NCBI GenBank assembly: GCA_014529385.2
Contig: CM043956.1
Location: forward strand, 66,576,281-66,640,280
Length of the DNA stretch: 64,000 nt
Source of the DNA: Adiantum capillus-veneris
Lineage: Eukaryota; Streptophyta; Polypodiopsida; Polypodiales; Pteridaceae
Reading direction: 5' to 3'
Part shown: positions 11,104 through 22,440 of the stretch, in pieces
Layout of the letters: each line of letters opens with the position of its first letter
Position numbering within the stretch: the first letter of the stretch is position 1
Notes under the pieces: model-generated
Told to the model about the DNA's origin: nothing
Databases searched by the model: none
Seen by the model: the letters and a program-made list of their open reading frames with translations, nothing else
Position numbers and translations under genes: made by a program

Positions 11104-11412
11104 TCGTGTTTTCATAAAATGAACAGCTGGATCCATGAAGGATTCCACTGTGAAAAACATAATTTTTCTTATAAATATATCACCACCAATGTTTTTTAGG
11201 ACAAAAATGCTTCTACAAGGGGGGGAGTAATGTTAGGCCAAGGGCCACCCTGGAGGTCAAGGACCGGGCCAAGGTCTCAATGTCAATGGAGATAGGATCC
11301 TAGGGGAAAGGCCTATAAAGGGAGGTTGTGTAGAGGATCAAGGAAAGATAGTCCCAAGGTCTCACAGAAAGTTTGGTTTGGCAGATTGCTATCTACACTT
11401 AGACCCTATAGT
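11104..11412. repeat. Second inverted repeat, left arm, outer part (split by copia)
   Basis: This segment is the reverse complement of about 20820-21110. It contains a gypsy-type 3' end signature: a purine tract at 11215-11230 (ACAAGGGGGGGAGTAA) followed by TGTTAGGCC..., which would be the start of an LTR. The arm continues at 16943 after the copia insertion. The intact right arm reads straight through the insertion point. Confidence 0.8.
11408..11412. repeat. Target-site duplication ATAGT (left copy)
   Basis: ATAGT lies directly outside the TG terminus of the copia LTR at 11413 and is repeated at 16943-16947. The partner arm near 20809-20832 shows the related sequence without the insertion. 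Confidence 0.95.
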
Positions 11413-11604
11413 TGAAGGAGTACGAGCGGAAGTGCGACGCGAGAAAGAGTGCGAGAAGAAGAGCACGACGATATGGTGAACTCGCTCTACTGTAATGTGT
11501 AGAGCATAGTGAGTTCTTATTAGGTTTTTACAAAAGAATATGTGTACATACCTGGCGGCCTGCCCACTTACCTGGGCGACCACATTGGGCTTTATACCCC
11601 AACA
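11413..11604 (-). repeat. 3' LTR of the Tork-like copia element
   Basis: 192 bp with TG...CA ends. On the coding strand it begins TGTTGGGGTATAAAGCCC, which includes a possible TATA box. It differs from the other LTR at about three sites (for example in the CGACGAT/CGCCGAT word). Confidence 0.95.
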
Positions 11605-11620
11605 ACCTCCCACTTAAAGT
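11605..11620 (-). other. Polypurine tract of the Tork-like copia element
   Basis: On the minus strand AAGTGGGAGGT directly precedes the 3' LTR, the expected plus-strand priming site. Confidence 0.75.
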
Positions 11621-11693
11621 CCAACGTGGTACTTTAAGTGTGAGAGAAGCTACTATACAAGCTAATATACAAGAGATGTAGAGAAGTGATGTA

Positions 11694-14525
11694 CTACCCT
11701 ACACCGAACTGCTTGCGAAAATGCGCAAAGCTCTCTGAGGGAAGTCCCTTTGTAAGTAGATCAGCAGGATTTTCTGTGGTGTGAACTTTGACAAGCTGAA
11801 GTTGCTTATCCTCGAGCATTTCCCTGATGAAATGATACTTCACATCCACATGCTTTGTCTTTGAGTGATAAACTGGATTGCGAGCCAATTGTATAGCACT
11901 TTAACTATCACAATATAACACAGGCATCTCTTCTTTGATTCCCAAATCTGTTACTAGTCGATTAAGCCAAATTGATTCTTTGCATGCCTCTGATGCTGCA
12001 AAATATTCAGCCTCTGTAGTAGACTGAGTAACACAATCTTGTAATCTAGAACGCCATGATACTGCTCCACTAGCCAATGTAAAGACATACCCTGACGTAG
12101 ACCTTCGGTTGTCTAAGTCACCTGCATAATCTGAGTCTGTAAAACCCTTTACACTTAGCTCCTGACTCCCATAGCATATACGCATACTCTTTGTAGCTTT
12201 CAGGTATCTCAATATTCCTTTCACTGCCTCCCAATGTTTCTTGCCTGGGTTTGACATGTATCGACTTACTACTCCCACTGCAAATGCAATGTCTGGGCGA
12301 GTAGCAATCATTGCATACATCAAACTACCCACTGCAGACGCATATGGAATCTTATCCATTTCAGCCTGTTCTTCCTCAGACACAGGACAATCTTGTTTGC
12401 TAAGTTTCACATATGGTGGCAATGGAACACTCAGTGCCTTTCCCTTCTCCATATTGAAACGTTGCAAAAACTTGTCAATATACTCTGTTTGACATAACCA
12501 AATCAACTTCTTTGATCTGTCTCTCTCAATGCGCATACCAAGTATATGACTTGCCTCACCCATGTCTTTCATGTCAAACGATTTTGCCATCTTTGACTTC
12601 AAAGCTGAAATTTCTTCCAAGTGCTTGCCAGCAATCAACATGTCATCCACATACAAAATAAGGATCAGCCAACTACCATCCTTAGCCTTCTTTGTATATA
12701 GACAGTGATCGAACTCACTACGTTTGTAGCCTTGAGAAAGCATAAACTTGTGGAATTTATGGTACCATGCCCTCGGTGATTGTTTTAAGCCATAAAGACT
12801 CTTTAACAACTGGCATACCCAATCTTCCTTGCCTTTCTCAACAAACCCTTCTGGCTGCTGCATGTAAATTTCCACATCTAAATCACCATGCAAGAACGTT
12901 GTCTTGACATCCATTTGGTTCAACACCAAATCTAATATGGCAACCAATGCAAGAAAGCATCTCAATGTAGTCATCTTGACCACCGGAGAGAAGACTTCAT
13001 CAAAGTCAATGCCTTGTTCTTGCTTAAAGCCCTTGGCAACAAGCCTTGCTTTGTACTTTGGCTGACTATCATGAGCGGTGATCTTATACCTGTAAACCCA
13101 TTTACAAGGTAGAGCCTTTTTGCCCTGTGGTAATTTAACTAGCTTCCATGTCTTGTTTTTATGCAGAGCTGTCATCTCTGACTGCATGGCCAATTGCCAA
13201 TTCCCGGAGTCCTTCATTTGCACTGATTCCTTGTAACATGAAGGCTCATTGCAATCAGTCAACATGACATAGTTCATAGATAGAACAAACCTATCAGGAG
13301 GTCGCGTGACACGTCCAGATCTACGCACAATAGGTGGCTCAGACTCAGCAACAACCTGTGGTTCCACTCTATCCTATCCTTGCTCTTCTTGAGCCCTGAC
13401 ATTTTGTCTTGCACGTGCAGGTCCATCTTCTTGGAAGACAACTCTTCTAATCTCCTCAACCCTCTCTGGTTTAGAATGATATTTGGATTCATTAAAGTGA
13501 ACATCATTGCTGCGGACAACCTTTCTGGATTAGGGATCCCAAAGTGTGTACCCCATCTCACCAGAATTACCATAGCCTAGAAAGATGCACTTTCTACTCT
13601 TTGGCTCAAGTTTGTTCCTAAATTCCTTTGGAACGTGAGTATATGCCTCACAGCCAAACACTCTGAGATGCTTGTATGAGGGCATTTTGCTTGACCATAC
13701 CATCTCTGGCACTGAATCCTTCTGCAAAACCTTTCTAGGAGATCTATTTACAAGATGAATAGCTGTTGATACAGCTTCAGCCCAAAACCCATTTGGCAGC
13801 TGTGCATTAAACAACATACTTCTGACCTTCTCTTGTATGGTCCTATTCATCCTCTCAGCAACACCATTTTGAGGAGGATTGTAAGGAGCAGTAAGTTCAC
13901 GTTTTATACCTTTTGACTCACAAAAGTCTTGAAAGGCCTTTGAAACATACTCTCCACCATTGTCAGTGCGTAAGCATTTAAGCTTCTTGCCACTCTGATT
14001 CTCCACAAGTGTCACAAACGTTTTGAAAACACTAAACGCTTCATCCTTGTGCTTGAGAAAGTAAACCCATACTTTCCTCGAGTAATCATCTATAAATGTC
14101 ATAAAGTAAGAAGCTCCCCCTAGAGATAGGTTAGGCATAGGTCCACCCAAATCACTATGAACAAGTGCCAACTGTGTATCTCTTCTACTGCTTCTATGCT
14201 TATGTGGCTGCTGTGTTTGCTTACCATACAGACAATGTTCACAGAATTCAAAATCATTAAATGAAAAGCCAGGCAAATAACCAGAACGAGACAAGATTTC
14301 CATTCCCTTCTTGGACATATGTCCTAACCGGCTATGCCACAAAGAAACGTTCGGCTGCTCGGTTACATTGATTACATTTTTAGAGACATTTGATACATAA
14401 ATCATGTAAAGTCCTCCAGAATTTACTCCATGTGCTACTGTCATAGAACCCTTGGATATCTTCCACATGTTCTGTCCAAAAGTGGTAACGTAGCCAGCAT
14501 CATCAAGTAAACCTGTGCTGATCAA
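11694..14525 (-). pseudogene. Copia pol: integrase, reverse transcriptase, RNase H
   Basis: One reading frame interrupted by stops at 13530-13532, just upstream of 13367, and just below 11901. The first is a TAA within D-P-x-S-R-K, and the last sits in C-D-S-x-S-A-I-Q-L where Q is usual. Integrase (13530-14525) shows H-S-R-L-G-H-M, C-E-H-C and the catalytic set D (H-S-D-L-G), D (T-D-N-G-G-E-Y) and E (G-V-A-E-R-M-N). RT (11901-13367) has W-V-Y-R-Y-K, D-V-K-T-T-F-L-H-G and the catalytic Y-V-D-D. RNase H ends with A-D-L-L-T-K-G-L. Catalytic residues survive, so it was lost recently through point nonsense changes rather than decay. Confidence 0.93.
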
Positions 14526-15652
14526 GCTCTTTGTAATTGCAGCGTGAAAGAAGATCCATTCTGAAACCTCAATTGAATATCTCCAACACCTAAGATCTCA
14601 CATGTCTGCCCATTGCCTAGCCGAACATGATCTTTAGTGGGCACATAAGAGGTAAACCACTCCTTGTTTGGAGACACATGAAGTGATGCCCCTGAGTCTA
14701 TAATCCAGTCACTCAGTGCATTTCCATCAGATGTTGTAAGAAGAGCTGAGTCCATTGTATTCTTCAAGAAGTAGATGTCTCCTGACACTAGACTGTCATC
14801 CACTGCAACAGTGTTTGTCACATTTATTTCTTGAATCTTCACTGAGGACTTGTTCTTCTCACCATGGTCTTCAGCTTTCTCTTTGCCTTTTTCTGCTTTC
14901 CATTCTCTGCAGTCTCTTTTCATGTGACCCTTCTTGCCACAATGGTAGCATTCTATGTCACTCTTGCCTTTAGCACTGCGGGACTTGCTACGAGACTGAT
15001 TCCTCTTTCCACCTTTGTACTTTTCTTTGGTCCTTCCCCTGACAACTAAGGTTGTTCCTTTGCGTTTGTCCATTGTCTTTCTATTGGTTTCTTCAGTAAG
15101 CAAACTTCCTTCTACACCTGCTATGTTCAAACCATCTGGAGGTGCAGAATTACTCAAAGCTGTGCGAAAAGTGTCCCAACTTTCCGGCAATGTGATCAAC
15201 AGGAACATAGCTCTAACAGGTTCATCAAACTTGACACCTTGAGCTGACAACTGACTGTAGATTGTGTTGAATTCATTCAGATGATTGGACATAGGTGTCC
15301 CTTCTTTCATCTTCAAGTCAACAAGATTCTTAAGCCAGTATACCTGTGAAGCTACACTCTGCTTCTCATAAAGATCACTCAGCTTTAACCATGCTTGATA
15401 AGCCGACATCTCGTCTGCTACATTGAAGTAAACGCTTTCTGCCAAAGTCAGCATAATGGTAGAAAGTGCCAATTCATCCATTTCGCTCCATTCATCTTCG
15501 TCCATATCTTCTGGTTTTATCCCCTTGAGCTTTATAGGTTTTATCTGCTTCTTTTGTACCAACACGTGCCAGATCTGCTTCTTCCACAATGGGAAATTGG
15601 TTCGATCCAGCTTCTTGATATTGTAAAGAGCAGTGTCCTGTGATCCAGCCAT
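14522..15652 (-). pseudogene. Copia Gag-protease, frameshifted before integrase
   Basis: A 376-codon frame starting at ATG 15652. Residues about 1-190 are the UBN2/Gag-type capsid region (N-F-P-L-W-K near 19-24). Residues 235-248 form a CCHC zinc knuckle (C-Y-H-C-G-K-K-G-H-M-K-R-D-C) after a basic Arg/Ser run. The aspartic protease motif D-S-G-A-S starts at residue 319. The frame ends at 14522 in L-Q-L-Q-R-A, while pol resumes in another frame at K-S-L-I-S-T-G. The stretch that usually links them seems shortened, so a small deletion with frameshift is likely. Confidence 0.93.
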
Positions 15653-16736
15653 AGCTACGCTTCACAGTGGTTTACTTTCCTGGGAAAAATTCGGCAGAGT
15701 TTCCCCTGTAAACTGACCTCTGAACCAATATCAACCTCTCAAATGAACCAAGAAAGCTTCAGATTCTGCATAAATTTCGGCAAAGTCTCCTTTGTAAAAT
15801 GGCTCTTGTGTACTCAAAAACAGACCAAAAAACAGCTCAAAAAACACTTTCTCTCTGACACTGTAAGCTGCGGATAAACCTGTCCTACACCTGTACTGTC
15901 TCTCACTGTCCTGACACTATCCTGTAAGCATAGACTGTGACAATGCCTCAATGGCAGTAAAGCAAAGATGCAATCCCAACTGTCTAACTCACAGTCAATA
16001 CATCCTAGCTGCCCATCTAAGGGTGCTCGAGGGATCGCTCCAAGACCTGTATCACCGAAAGGATCTCAACATTCGAGAATCCCCCAGCTCAATTAAATCT
16101 CACTCGACCCTCAACAAAGGCTGCAGTAAATCTGACAGTACATAGACTTCCCACAAAGTCATACATCCACAAATTTCCCACTATATGTTGTAACCGCTGC
16201 GGCGGTTTTTTGCTGCGTGACTCACAGCCAGCAAACCCTCAACAAACATACATCATCTCTGACAATACATCCCATGTGGAAGTACTTGCAATGTCAGGAT
16301 GAAATCTGGAATATCAAGCAGCAAACACAAGCTACCTGATGAACTAGTGGATGTCGCCTACAGTCTATGTGTAGATGCGCCCGTGTCGTATGTAACACAC
16401 CTCCAAGAACTGTGAGCCATCCTTCGATGTGTAGACAACCACAAATCAACACTCTGGGAGTGTCGATATCCTCAGCACCTGCTGTCGTAGGCCGAAAACC
16501 CCAAATTTGCAGAGTCGGATCTGCACCCGCCGAGACCACGTAGTCGAAAATGGCCTGCGCAGACCTTTGTCGAAGCCAAACGGTGGCCGAGATGACCTCA
16601 GAATGAAATTCTGAGAACACCGAGCCCTTTGGTCTCACCCATAGGATTTGGGGCCGTGTCTTCGCCTGTCGAATTTCTCTCCAATCTGAGCTGGTGACTC
16701 TAGCCTCCTGCAGTGCTGCCCCGAGCCTCGATCTGA
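15653..16736 (-). other. 5' leader of the Tork-like copia element
   Basis: About 1.08 kb of untranslated leader between primer site and gag start. A 114-codon open frame at 16294-16638 lacks any known motif and is probably chance. Confidence 0.6.
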
Positions 16737-16748
16737 GCTCTGATACCA
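16737..16748 (-). other. Primer binding site, initiator tRNA-Met type
   Basis: On the minus strand TGGTATCAGAGC lies two bases inside the 5' LTR, the classic copia primer site complementary to the 3' end of initiator tRNA-Met. Confidence 0.93.
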
Positions 16749-16750
16749 GT

Positions 16751-16942
16751 TGAAGGAGTACGAGCGGAAGTGCGACGCGAGAAAGAGTGCGAGAAGAAGA
16801 GCACGCCGATATGGTGAACTCGCTCTACTGTAATGTGTAGAGCATAGTGAGTTCTTATTAGGTTTTTACAAAAGAATATGTGTACATACCTGGCAGCCCG
16901 CCCACTTACCTGGGCGACCACATTGGGCTTTATACCCCAACA
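16751..16942 (-). repeat. 5' LTR of the Tork-like copia element
   Basis: 192 bp, TG...CA ends, near-identical to 11413-11604. It is followed on the plus strand by the second ATAGT duplication (16943-16947). Confidence 0.95.
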
Positions 16943-17960
16943 ATAGTGTCTATAGGGGCTAGTTGATAAGGAAGAAAATTCAAATGTGGAAAAACATGGT
17001 GTGATTTCCCACCTTTGGACCCAACCAGCTTATGGAATCCAATAGATAAAGTGCCAAGTCCACCTATCAGTGATCACCAATAAAAGAAGGATAGGGTCAA
17101 ATCCATGAGCTCATTATTCCATCTTTAGGCTACACACCATAAGCCAACTTTCCTTCTTTGTTACCTTGTCATTAAGTCGTTGACTATAAGATTAATGCCG
17201 GCTATACCAACTTTGTCCGAAAGTTGCAAGCTTAAATGAGCTCCAAATTGAGCAAGAGTAGGCTCATTTCAAAGCTATATTTAAGAGGCGCTAGCCATAT
17301 ACACCAGTTGCAAAGATTGGTATCTTAAATAACTCAAACAAAGGGATAAAAAACAAATACAACGCTTACACACACACACACATAAACAAATAATCAATAC
17401 AATCCTAGCTCTAAACCTAAAGGCAATGTATGAAAGTCTAATAAGTAGCCATTGCAAGCAAGATAGAGAGAGTGGTATCCAATTTTCTAGATTGGGGATG
17501 GTTATGATACAAATGCAAGCTTCATAGGATCTAGTGCTAGACTAGTGCTTAATATAGCTTTAAGCTCTAATACCACACATTAAATAAGTAAATTAAGGTG
17601 AATATATTAAGCTTGCATTCATGATGATAGTAAGAGAACCATGTGTAGCCACACTAAGCACAATTAAGAGACTTGATGCAAAAAGAGAGTAGAGAACCAT
17701 ATTAGAGAGTTTGAGACTTTAGTACCAATTTTGGAATCATCAATGTCTTAAATATTTGGCCATATGGACAAATCTCAAACTATTTGTTAAGGTCAACTCC
17801 TTCCACAAGGTAGTACTTGAAAAGATCTTTCACAACATGCTCTCAAGACTTTGGCTAGGATTGGACCATGTGGTCAAATCTTCAGCTCATTTTGAAAGTA
17901 GGAATTTAGAAATTCCCAAGACAATAAGAACCATAGCATCAATGATGACGAGGGTACAAT
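16943..17960. repeat. Second inverted repeat, left arm, inner part
   Basis: Reverse complement of about 19230-20820 once the TTAA element is removed from the latter. It carries a short (CA)n tract near 17368-17383 whose mirror is the (GT)n tract at 20388-20405. Near 17562-17577 it reads GCTCTAATACCACACA, which on the minus strand is a decayed primer-site-like TGGTATTAGAGC. The arms therefore appear to be made of old LTR-retrotransposon end sequence. Confidence 0.8.
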
Positions 17961-18113
17961 AAGATAATAACAACCATAGCATCAATGACAATGAGGGTGA
18001 ATTAAGATGATAACAAACATAGCACCAATGATGACGAGGATGCAATAAGACGATAGCAACTAAAGCACCAATGACGACAAGGGTGCAATAAGACAATAAC
18101 AACCATAGCACCA
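17926..18113. repeat. 43-bp tandem repeat, about 4.4 copies
   Basis: Units begin AACAACCATAGCAYCAATGA and end near CAATAAGAYAAT, period 43 bp, with a few substitutions each. The mirror position in the right arm (about 19225-19265) has only one unit, so the array expanded after the arms formed. Confidence 0.85.
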
Positions 18114-19229
18114 TGAAATATCAATTATGAGGGTGAAACTTCTAATCATCATAGAAATACATCATGGCAGCATGGAATAATAATGATATCAATAAAATCA
18201 ATGATTAGTATAAATGACTTCCAATCATAAAAAGTATTTTATGGTATCATGGAACAACTCCATAGAAGAATAACCATCTCAATAAAATAAAGCATAAGTA
18301 TGACGAATGACTTCTACTCACATAAAAAATGCATCATAAGACCAATTTAGGAATTTTGGGACTTATTCAAGCTCCATTTTTAAAATTAAGGCTTATTAAA
18401 TTCATTATTTCAAGGCTACCACACTTGAAATGACACCCTTGCAAATGTGTAGATATTTTTCCTCACTATACTCAATCTGGAGATAAAGTGTCTGCAAGTA
18501 GTAAACATTAGACCAACTTGAAAAATCTGGCACTCATTTAGAAACTATTTTTTAACCTCCGTGAGAAGAAAATCCATGTTTACACTAGAGCCATCTTATT
18601 CTTGTATTGATTTGTGTGGTATATTTATAAAAACCAATATACCAAAAATCTCAATGGACAACATTTTTGGTACTAAGTTGTACACTCATTTGGAAAAGAG
18701 CTAGTTTTTCAACCCAAAAGGCATCTAGCTTTAAACTTAAGTTTGTGGCAAAGGTGTTTTACACCTAGATGGGATGCAAGCTCAAGCTTACGACCAGTGT
18801 GCCTTGATGTGGGGTTTCCTCTTTACATAATGCTAAAAAGAAGTGATCTTGTACATGGAAGATTAAACCTCTAGATGCCCACAAAAAATCTTCTACAAGA
18901 TACTTCAAGCATTAAACAAATTGCAATAGTTTTCTTAAGATTTGAGCTACAAATCCTATCTTTGATTTGAGTGCCAAAGTGGTTCAAATGTGCATTTGTG
19001 CCTCATGATATTTATGAGTTGGTTGACATAAAGGCCTTTACTTCACGATGACTCGATGATCCTTCAAGTGTGTTGATCGCAATAGGTTTCCATGATTTGA
19101 ACCACCAAAGTCCTTCTCAGCTATACAACATCATTTCTAATAGAAAGGGAAGGTTGTTTAAACATGACTATGGTTTCTACACCATAAGCTCATGAGCTAT
19201 GTCAATAGGCACATAGATCCATCTAACCC
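18114..19229. other. Spacer of the second inverted repeat
   Basis: About 1.1 kb between the arms, AT-rich, no coding potential. A diverged direct duplication of about 95-100 bp (ATCATGG... to ...CATAAAAARTRYATCAT) is visible across 18160-18340. Confidence 0.5.
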
Positions 19230-21110
19230 TCATCGTCATTGATGCTATGGTTCTTATCATCGTGGGAATTTCCAAATTCCCACTTTCAAAATGAGTTGAA
19301 TATTTGACCACATGGCTAGAGATCTTAGCCAAAAGTTTGAAAGCATGTCTTGAAAGATCTTTTCAAGTACTACTTTGTGTAAGGAGTTGATCTTAAGCAA
19401 TAGTTGAGATTTGTCCATATGGCCAAATGTTTAAGACATTCATAATTCCCAAATTGGCACTAAAGTCTCAAACTCTCTAATATGGGGCTCTACTCTCTTT
19501 TTACATCGAGTCTCTTAATTGTGCTTAGTGTGGCTACACATAATTCTCTTACTATCATCATCAATGCAAGCTTAATATATTCACCTTAATTTACTTATTT
19601 AATGTGTGGTATGAGAGCTTAACACTAGCCTTGTAATAAATCAGCCAGTTTTATGGCTTTTTGAGACTTTTGTAAAAACTATGTTAGTTATCTAAATAGA
19701 AAATGGTTTCAGGGAATTATGACCAACACTCAATGAGTTGATCAAAATAGTAAAGAGCTAAATGAAGGTCTAAAGGTGTTTTTCCATTGCCATCTTCTAC
19801 AACTAATTTGTATGAAAGAACAAATCTCTTCTATTTTCTTTTAAAAGTAAATCAAATCATTGTTAAGGAGGCCCAAACTTCTTTTAAAAATCCCTCAATA
19901 GGTATGTGATAGATGTACCAAGCTTTTTTAATCCATATTTAAGGACTGCCAACATTTTTTACTTCTTCAAGTTAAGTAGTGAAGTGCAGTTTTATGTAAA
20001 ATTTACTAATTTTAAAAAAGTAAAGGTTTTATTTTTAAGATTTTTATGTAAATTGTGTATTTAGAAACCCTTTTCATATCTTGAACCAATAATTAAGAAG
20101 TTTCATGAAATTTTGATGTCATATACAAAAGTTATGTTTCATTTATTAGAATCCTAATGTGAGCCATTATTGTGGCTTTAGCCAATTTTATGGCTCATTA
20201 AAAGTCTAGTGTTAAAGCTATATTACGCACTAGTCTAGCACTAGATCCTATCAAGCTTGCACTTGCATCATAACCATCCCCAATCTAGGAAATTGGATAC
20301 CACTCTCTCTGTCTTGCTTGCAATGGCTACTTATCAAACTTTCATACAATGCATTTAGGTTTAGAGCTAGGATTGTATTGATTATTTGTGTGTGTGTGTG
20401 TGTGTAAGCATTGTATTTGTTTTGTATCCCTTTCTTTGAGTGGTTTAGGATACCAATCTTTGCAGTTGGTGTATATGGTTAACACCTCTTAGACATAGAT
20501 TTGAAATGAGCCCATTCTTCCTCAATTTGGTGCTCATTTGAGCTTGCAACTCTCCCACAAATCTTCTATAGCCGGCATAAATCTTCTAGTCAACGTCTCT
20601 ATGACAAGGCAACGGAGAAGGCAGGTAGATGGAATAGAGAGCTCATGGATTTGAACCTATCCTTATATTATTGGTGGTCAGCGATAGGTGGAATTGGCGC
20701 TTTATCTATTGGATTACATAAGCTGGTTGGGTCCAAAGGTGGGAAATCACACCATGTTTTTCAACATTTGAATTTTCTTCCTTGTCAACTAGCCCATATA
20801 GACCATATGGGGTCTAACTGTAGCCAACAAATTTCCAAAGAAAAATCTCTATGAGGCCCAAGGACTACCTCACCTTGATCCTCCACCCAACCTCCCTTTA
20901 TAGGCCTTTCCTCTAGAATCCTATCTCCATTAACATCCGGCCCTTGGCCCCGTCCTTGAGCTCCAGGGTGGCCCTTGACATGACATTACTCCCCCGTTGG
21001 AGAAGTGTTTTTGTCCTTGAAAACAAAGGTGGTGATATATTCATAAGAACACTAATGTTTTTCATAGTTGAATCCTTCATGGATCTAGCTGTTCATTTGA
21101 CCGGAACAGG
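19230..21110. repeat. Second inverted repeat, right arm
   Basis: Reverse complement of the left arm (17960 down to 16943, then 11412 down to 11104). It is interrupted by the TTAA element at 19623-20211 but not by the copia, so each arm supplies the empty site for the insertion in the other. The outer end reads AACGGGGGAGTAATGTCAAGGGCC on the minus strand around 20980-21000, a gypsy-like polypurine tract and LTR start. Confidence 0.8.
19623..20211. mobile_element. Non-autonomous TTAA-site element, copy 1
   Basis: 589 bp, starting CACTAGCCTTGTAAT and ending ...AAAGTCTAGTG, with imperfect terminal inverted repeats of about 15 bp. TTAA flanks both sides (19619-19622 and 20212-20215). The left arm of the inverted repeat shows the empty site with a single TTAA (GAGCTTAAAGCT). 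Subterminal palindromic words AGCCA...TGGCT occur at both ends. It has no open frame, so it would depend on a transposase supplied elsewhere. The CACTAG ends recall CACTA elements, but those make 3-bp duplications; a TTAA duplication is typical of piggyBac. Confidence 0.88.
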
Positions 21111-21120
21111 ATGCAGTAGG

Positions 21121-21430
21121 AGAAAAGAGGTACTCTTTTGAGTATATCCTTGTTGTGATAAATTGTTTAGCATGCCCATGTGTGTTCTAAATGGAGTCTC
21201 CATGCTATGTTGTATATAATCTGGCTACACAAGATGGTTTTTGAGAGACAAAAAAGTGGAGAATCAAGAGTAACATCTTGGTTTTCCACATTGTTGTCTC
21301 TTTACAACTATCTTGTGTAGTCGACGCATGTACAACATAGTGTGTAGACTCCATTTAGAAGACACATGATCATGATAAATAGGTTATCACAACAAAGATG
21401 TATTTAAGAGAGTACCTCTTTTCACTTTCC
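21121..21430. repeat. Foldback element, arms about 140-155 bp
   Basis: The segment from 21121 (GAGAAAAGAGGTACTC) to about 21277 is the reverse complement of about 21293-21430, with a loop of about 15-20 bp. Arms share words such as GTACTCT, TTGTTGTGATAA, ATGTGT.TTCTAAATGGAGTCT and CTACACAAGAT, with scattered mismatches. No coding content. It could fold as a hairpin RNA or be a MITE. Confidence 0.8.
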
Positions 21431-21661
21431 ATGAAAGTAATGTGCTGTCGTTAACACATCAGCCAAAAGCTTAAGTCCTTCACTTGTTATCTTCTCATAT
21501 CAGTAATAAACAACCCCACCATCACTAGTGTTTAAGGTTGAGAACTTGACTTATACATGAAGAGACTAAAACTAGTTGCAAACATGCTTTATCTTGTGGT
21601 AAGAAAACTCCAACTAGAGGATTACATGCTTTGTAATTGGATTTCTTGGTGCTAACATACG

Positions 21662-21960
21662 TGTTGAACTAGGGAGAAGTACGGAGACGAGAGATAAGAG
21701 AGGGAGAGAGAGAGAGAGAGAGAGTGAGACAAGTCCATATTTGCAAACTTCAAAGTGTGTAGACTCTACACATTGAGTGTACATATATAGTGGGGACTCA
21801 TTGCTATATATAGCATAGGGGCTGGTATATATAGATGCAACACCCCCACTGAAATAAGAGTCCCTAACTGTGGATGAAAAAACCCTTAGGGGTACAAGGG
21901 AACTAGTTGTGCTTGGTGGGCCTTTTCCGTATATAATCTGGCAGATTTTGGAGTGCAACT
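21662..21960 (-). mobile_element. Truncated copia-type 3' end: 3' UTR plus LTR
   Basis: On the minus strand the LTR (21842 down to 21662, 181 bp) begins TGTTGCATCTATATATACC and ends TAGTTCAACA, with a (CT)n tract inside. It is preceded by AGTGGGGG (polypurine tract) and a CCCTTG...AAGGG hairpin at 21883-21900, the same layout as copies A, B, C and E. Nothing upstream of the 3' UTR is left. A sister LTR lies at 51626-51817 on the plus strand. Confidence 0.75.
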
Positions 21961-22440
21961 GGCTACTTGGTTAGTTGGTTGGGATCGTGGTTGCTTTGGG
22001 TTTTGTTGTGGTGACACGTGAAAAGGAGTAGAACCTATTGATAGGCACCAATATTAGATCATCTATGGACCCAATGAGCATTGGGAAGAATCAAGTTGTG
22101 TCCCATAGTGCTCCATATATGCAAAGAGGTACTCAAGAGGATAATTGAATCGAGCAAAAGGGTTGCAAGCTAGCCTACTTTGGTAGTTATTTGCATATTG
22201 CACCATTCAACCTAGTAATAAGGGCCATTTAGTCTCTAGATTGTGAAACCATCTTATAGACACCCATCTTATTCTCAATCAAGCATAGTCAATTAGTAGA
22301 CATAAAAATTGAATTACACTACCGACCTGATAATCGTGTACAAATGTCATCCGATTGTGCAAGCCAGCGGACAATGTTTGAGTCAAGCTACAAAAGAGCA
22401 ATGTGAATAGTTAAACATATCCTCTTGCAATGAAACGTCA
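21961..22440. other. No gene recognised
   Basis: AT-rich sequence with short frames only and no motif. Confidence 0.5.

Larger units (their letters stand above)
11413..16942 (-). mobile_element. Ty1/copia LTR retrotransposon (Tork-like), complete but disabled
   Basis: A 5.53-kb element with 192-bp LTRs, perfect ATAGT duplications, an initiator-Met-type primer site and a purine tract. Coding order on the minus strand is Gag, protease, integrase, RT, RNase H, as in Ty1/copia. The motif spelling resembles the Tork/Tnt1 group, which is an inference from memory of the lineage. The LTRs differ at about three positions, so insertion is fairly recent. The coding region has a frameshift or small deletion near 14522 and three in-frame stops. 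It interrupts the left arm of the second inverted repeat. Confidence 0.95.

Noticed and set aside
17473-17490. TGGTATCCAATTTTC read as a primer binding site
   Set aside because: Only the first seven bases fit an initiator-Met site and no LTR end with CA precedes it.
19623-19628. Calling the TTAA element a CACTA transposon from its CACTAG end
   Set aside because: Both empty sites show a 4-bp TTAA duplication, whereas CACTA elements make 3-bp duplications. The superfamily is left open.
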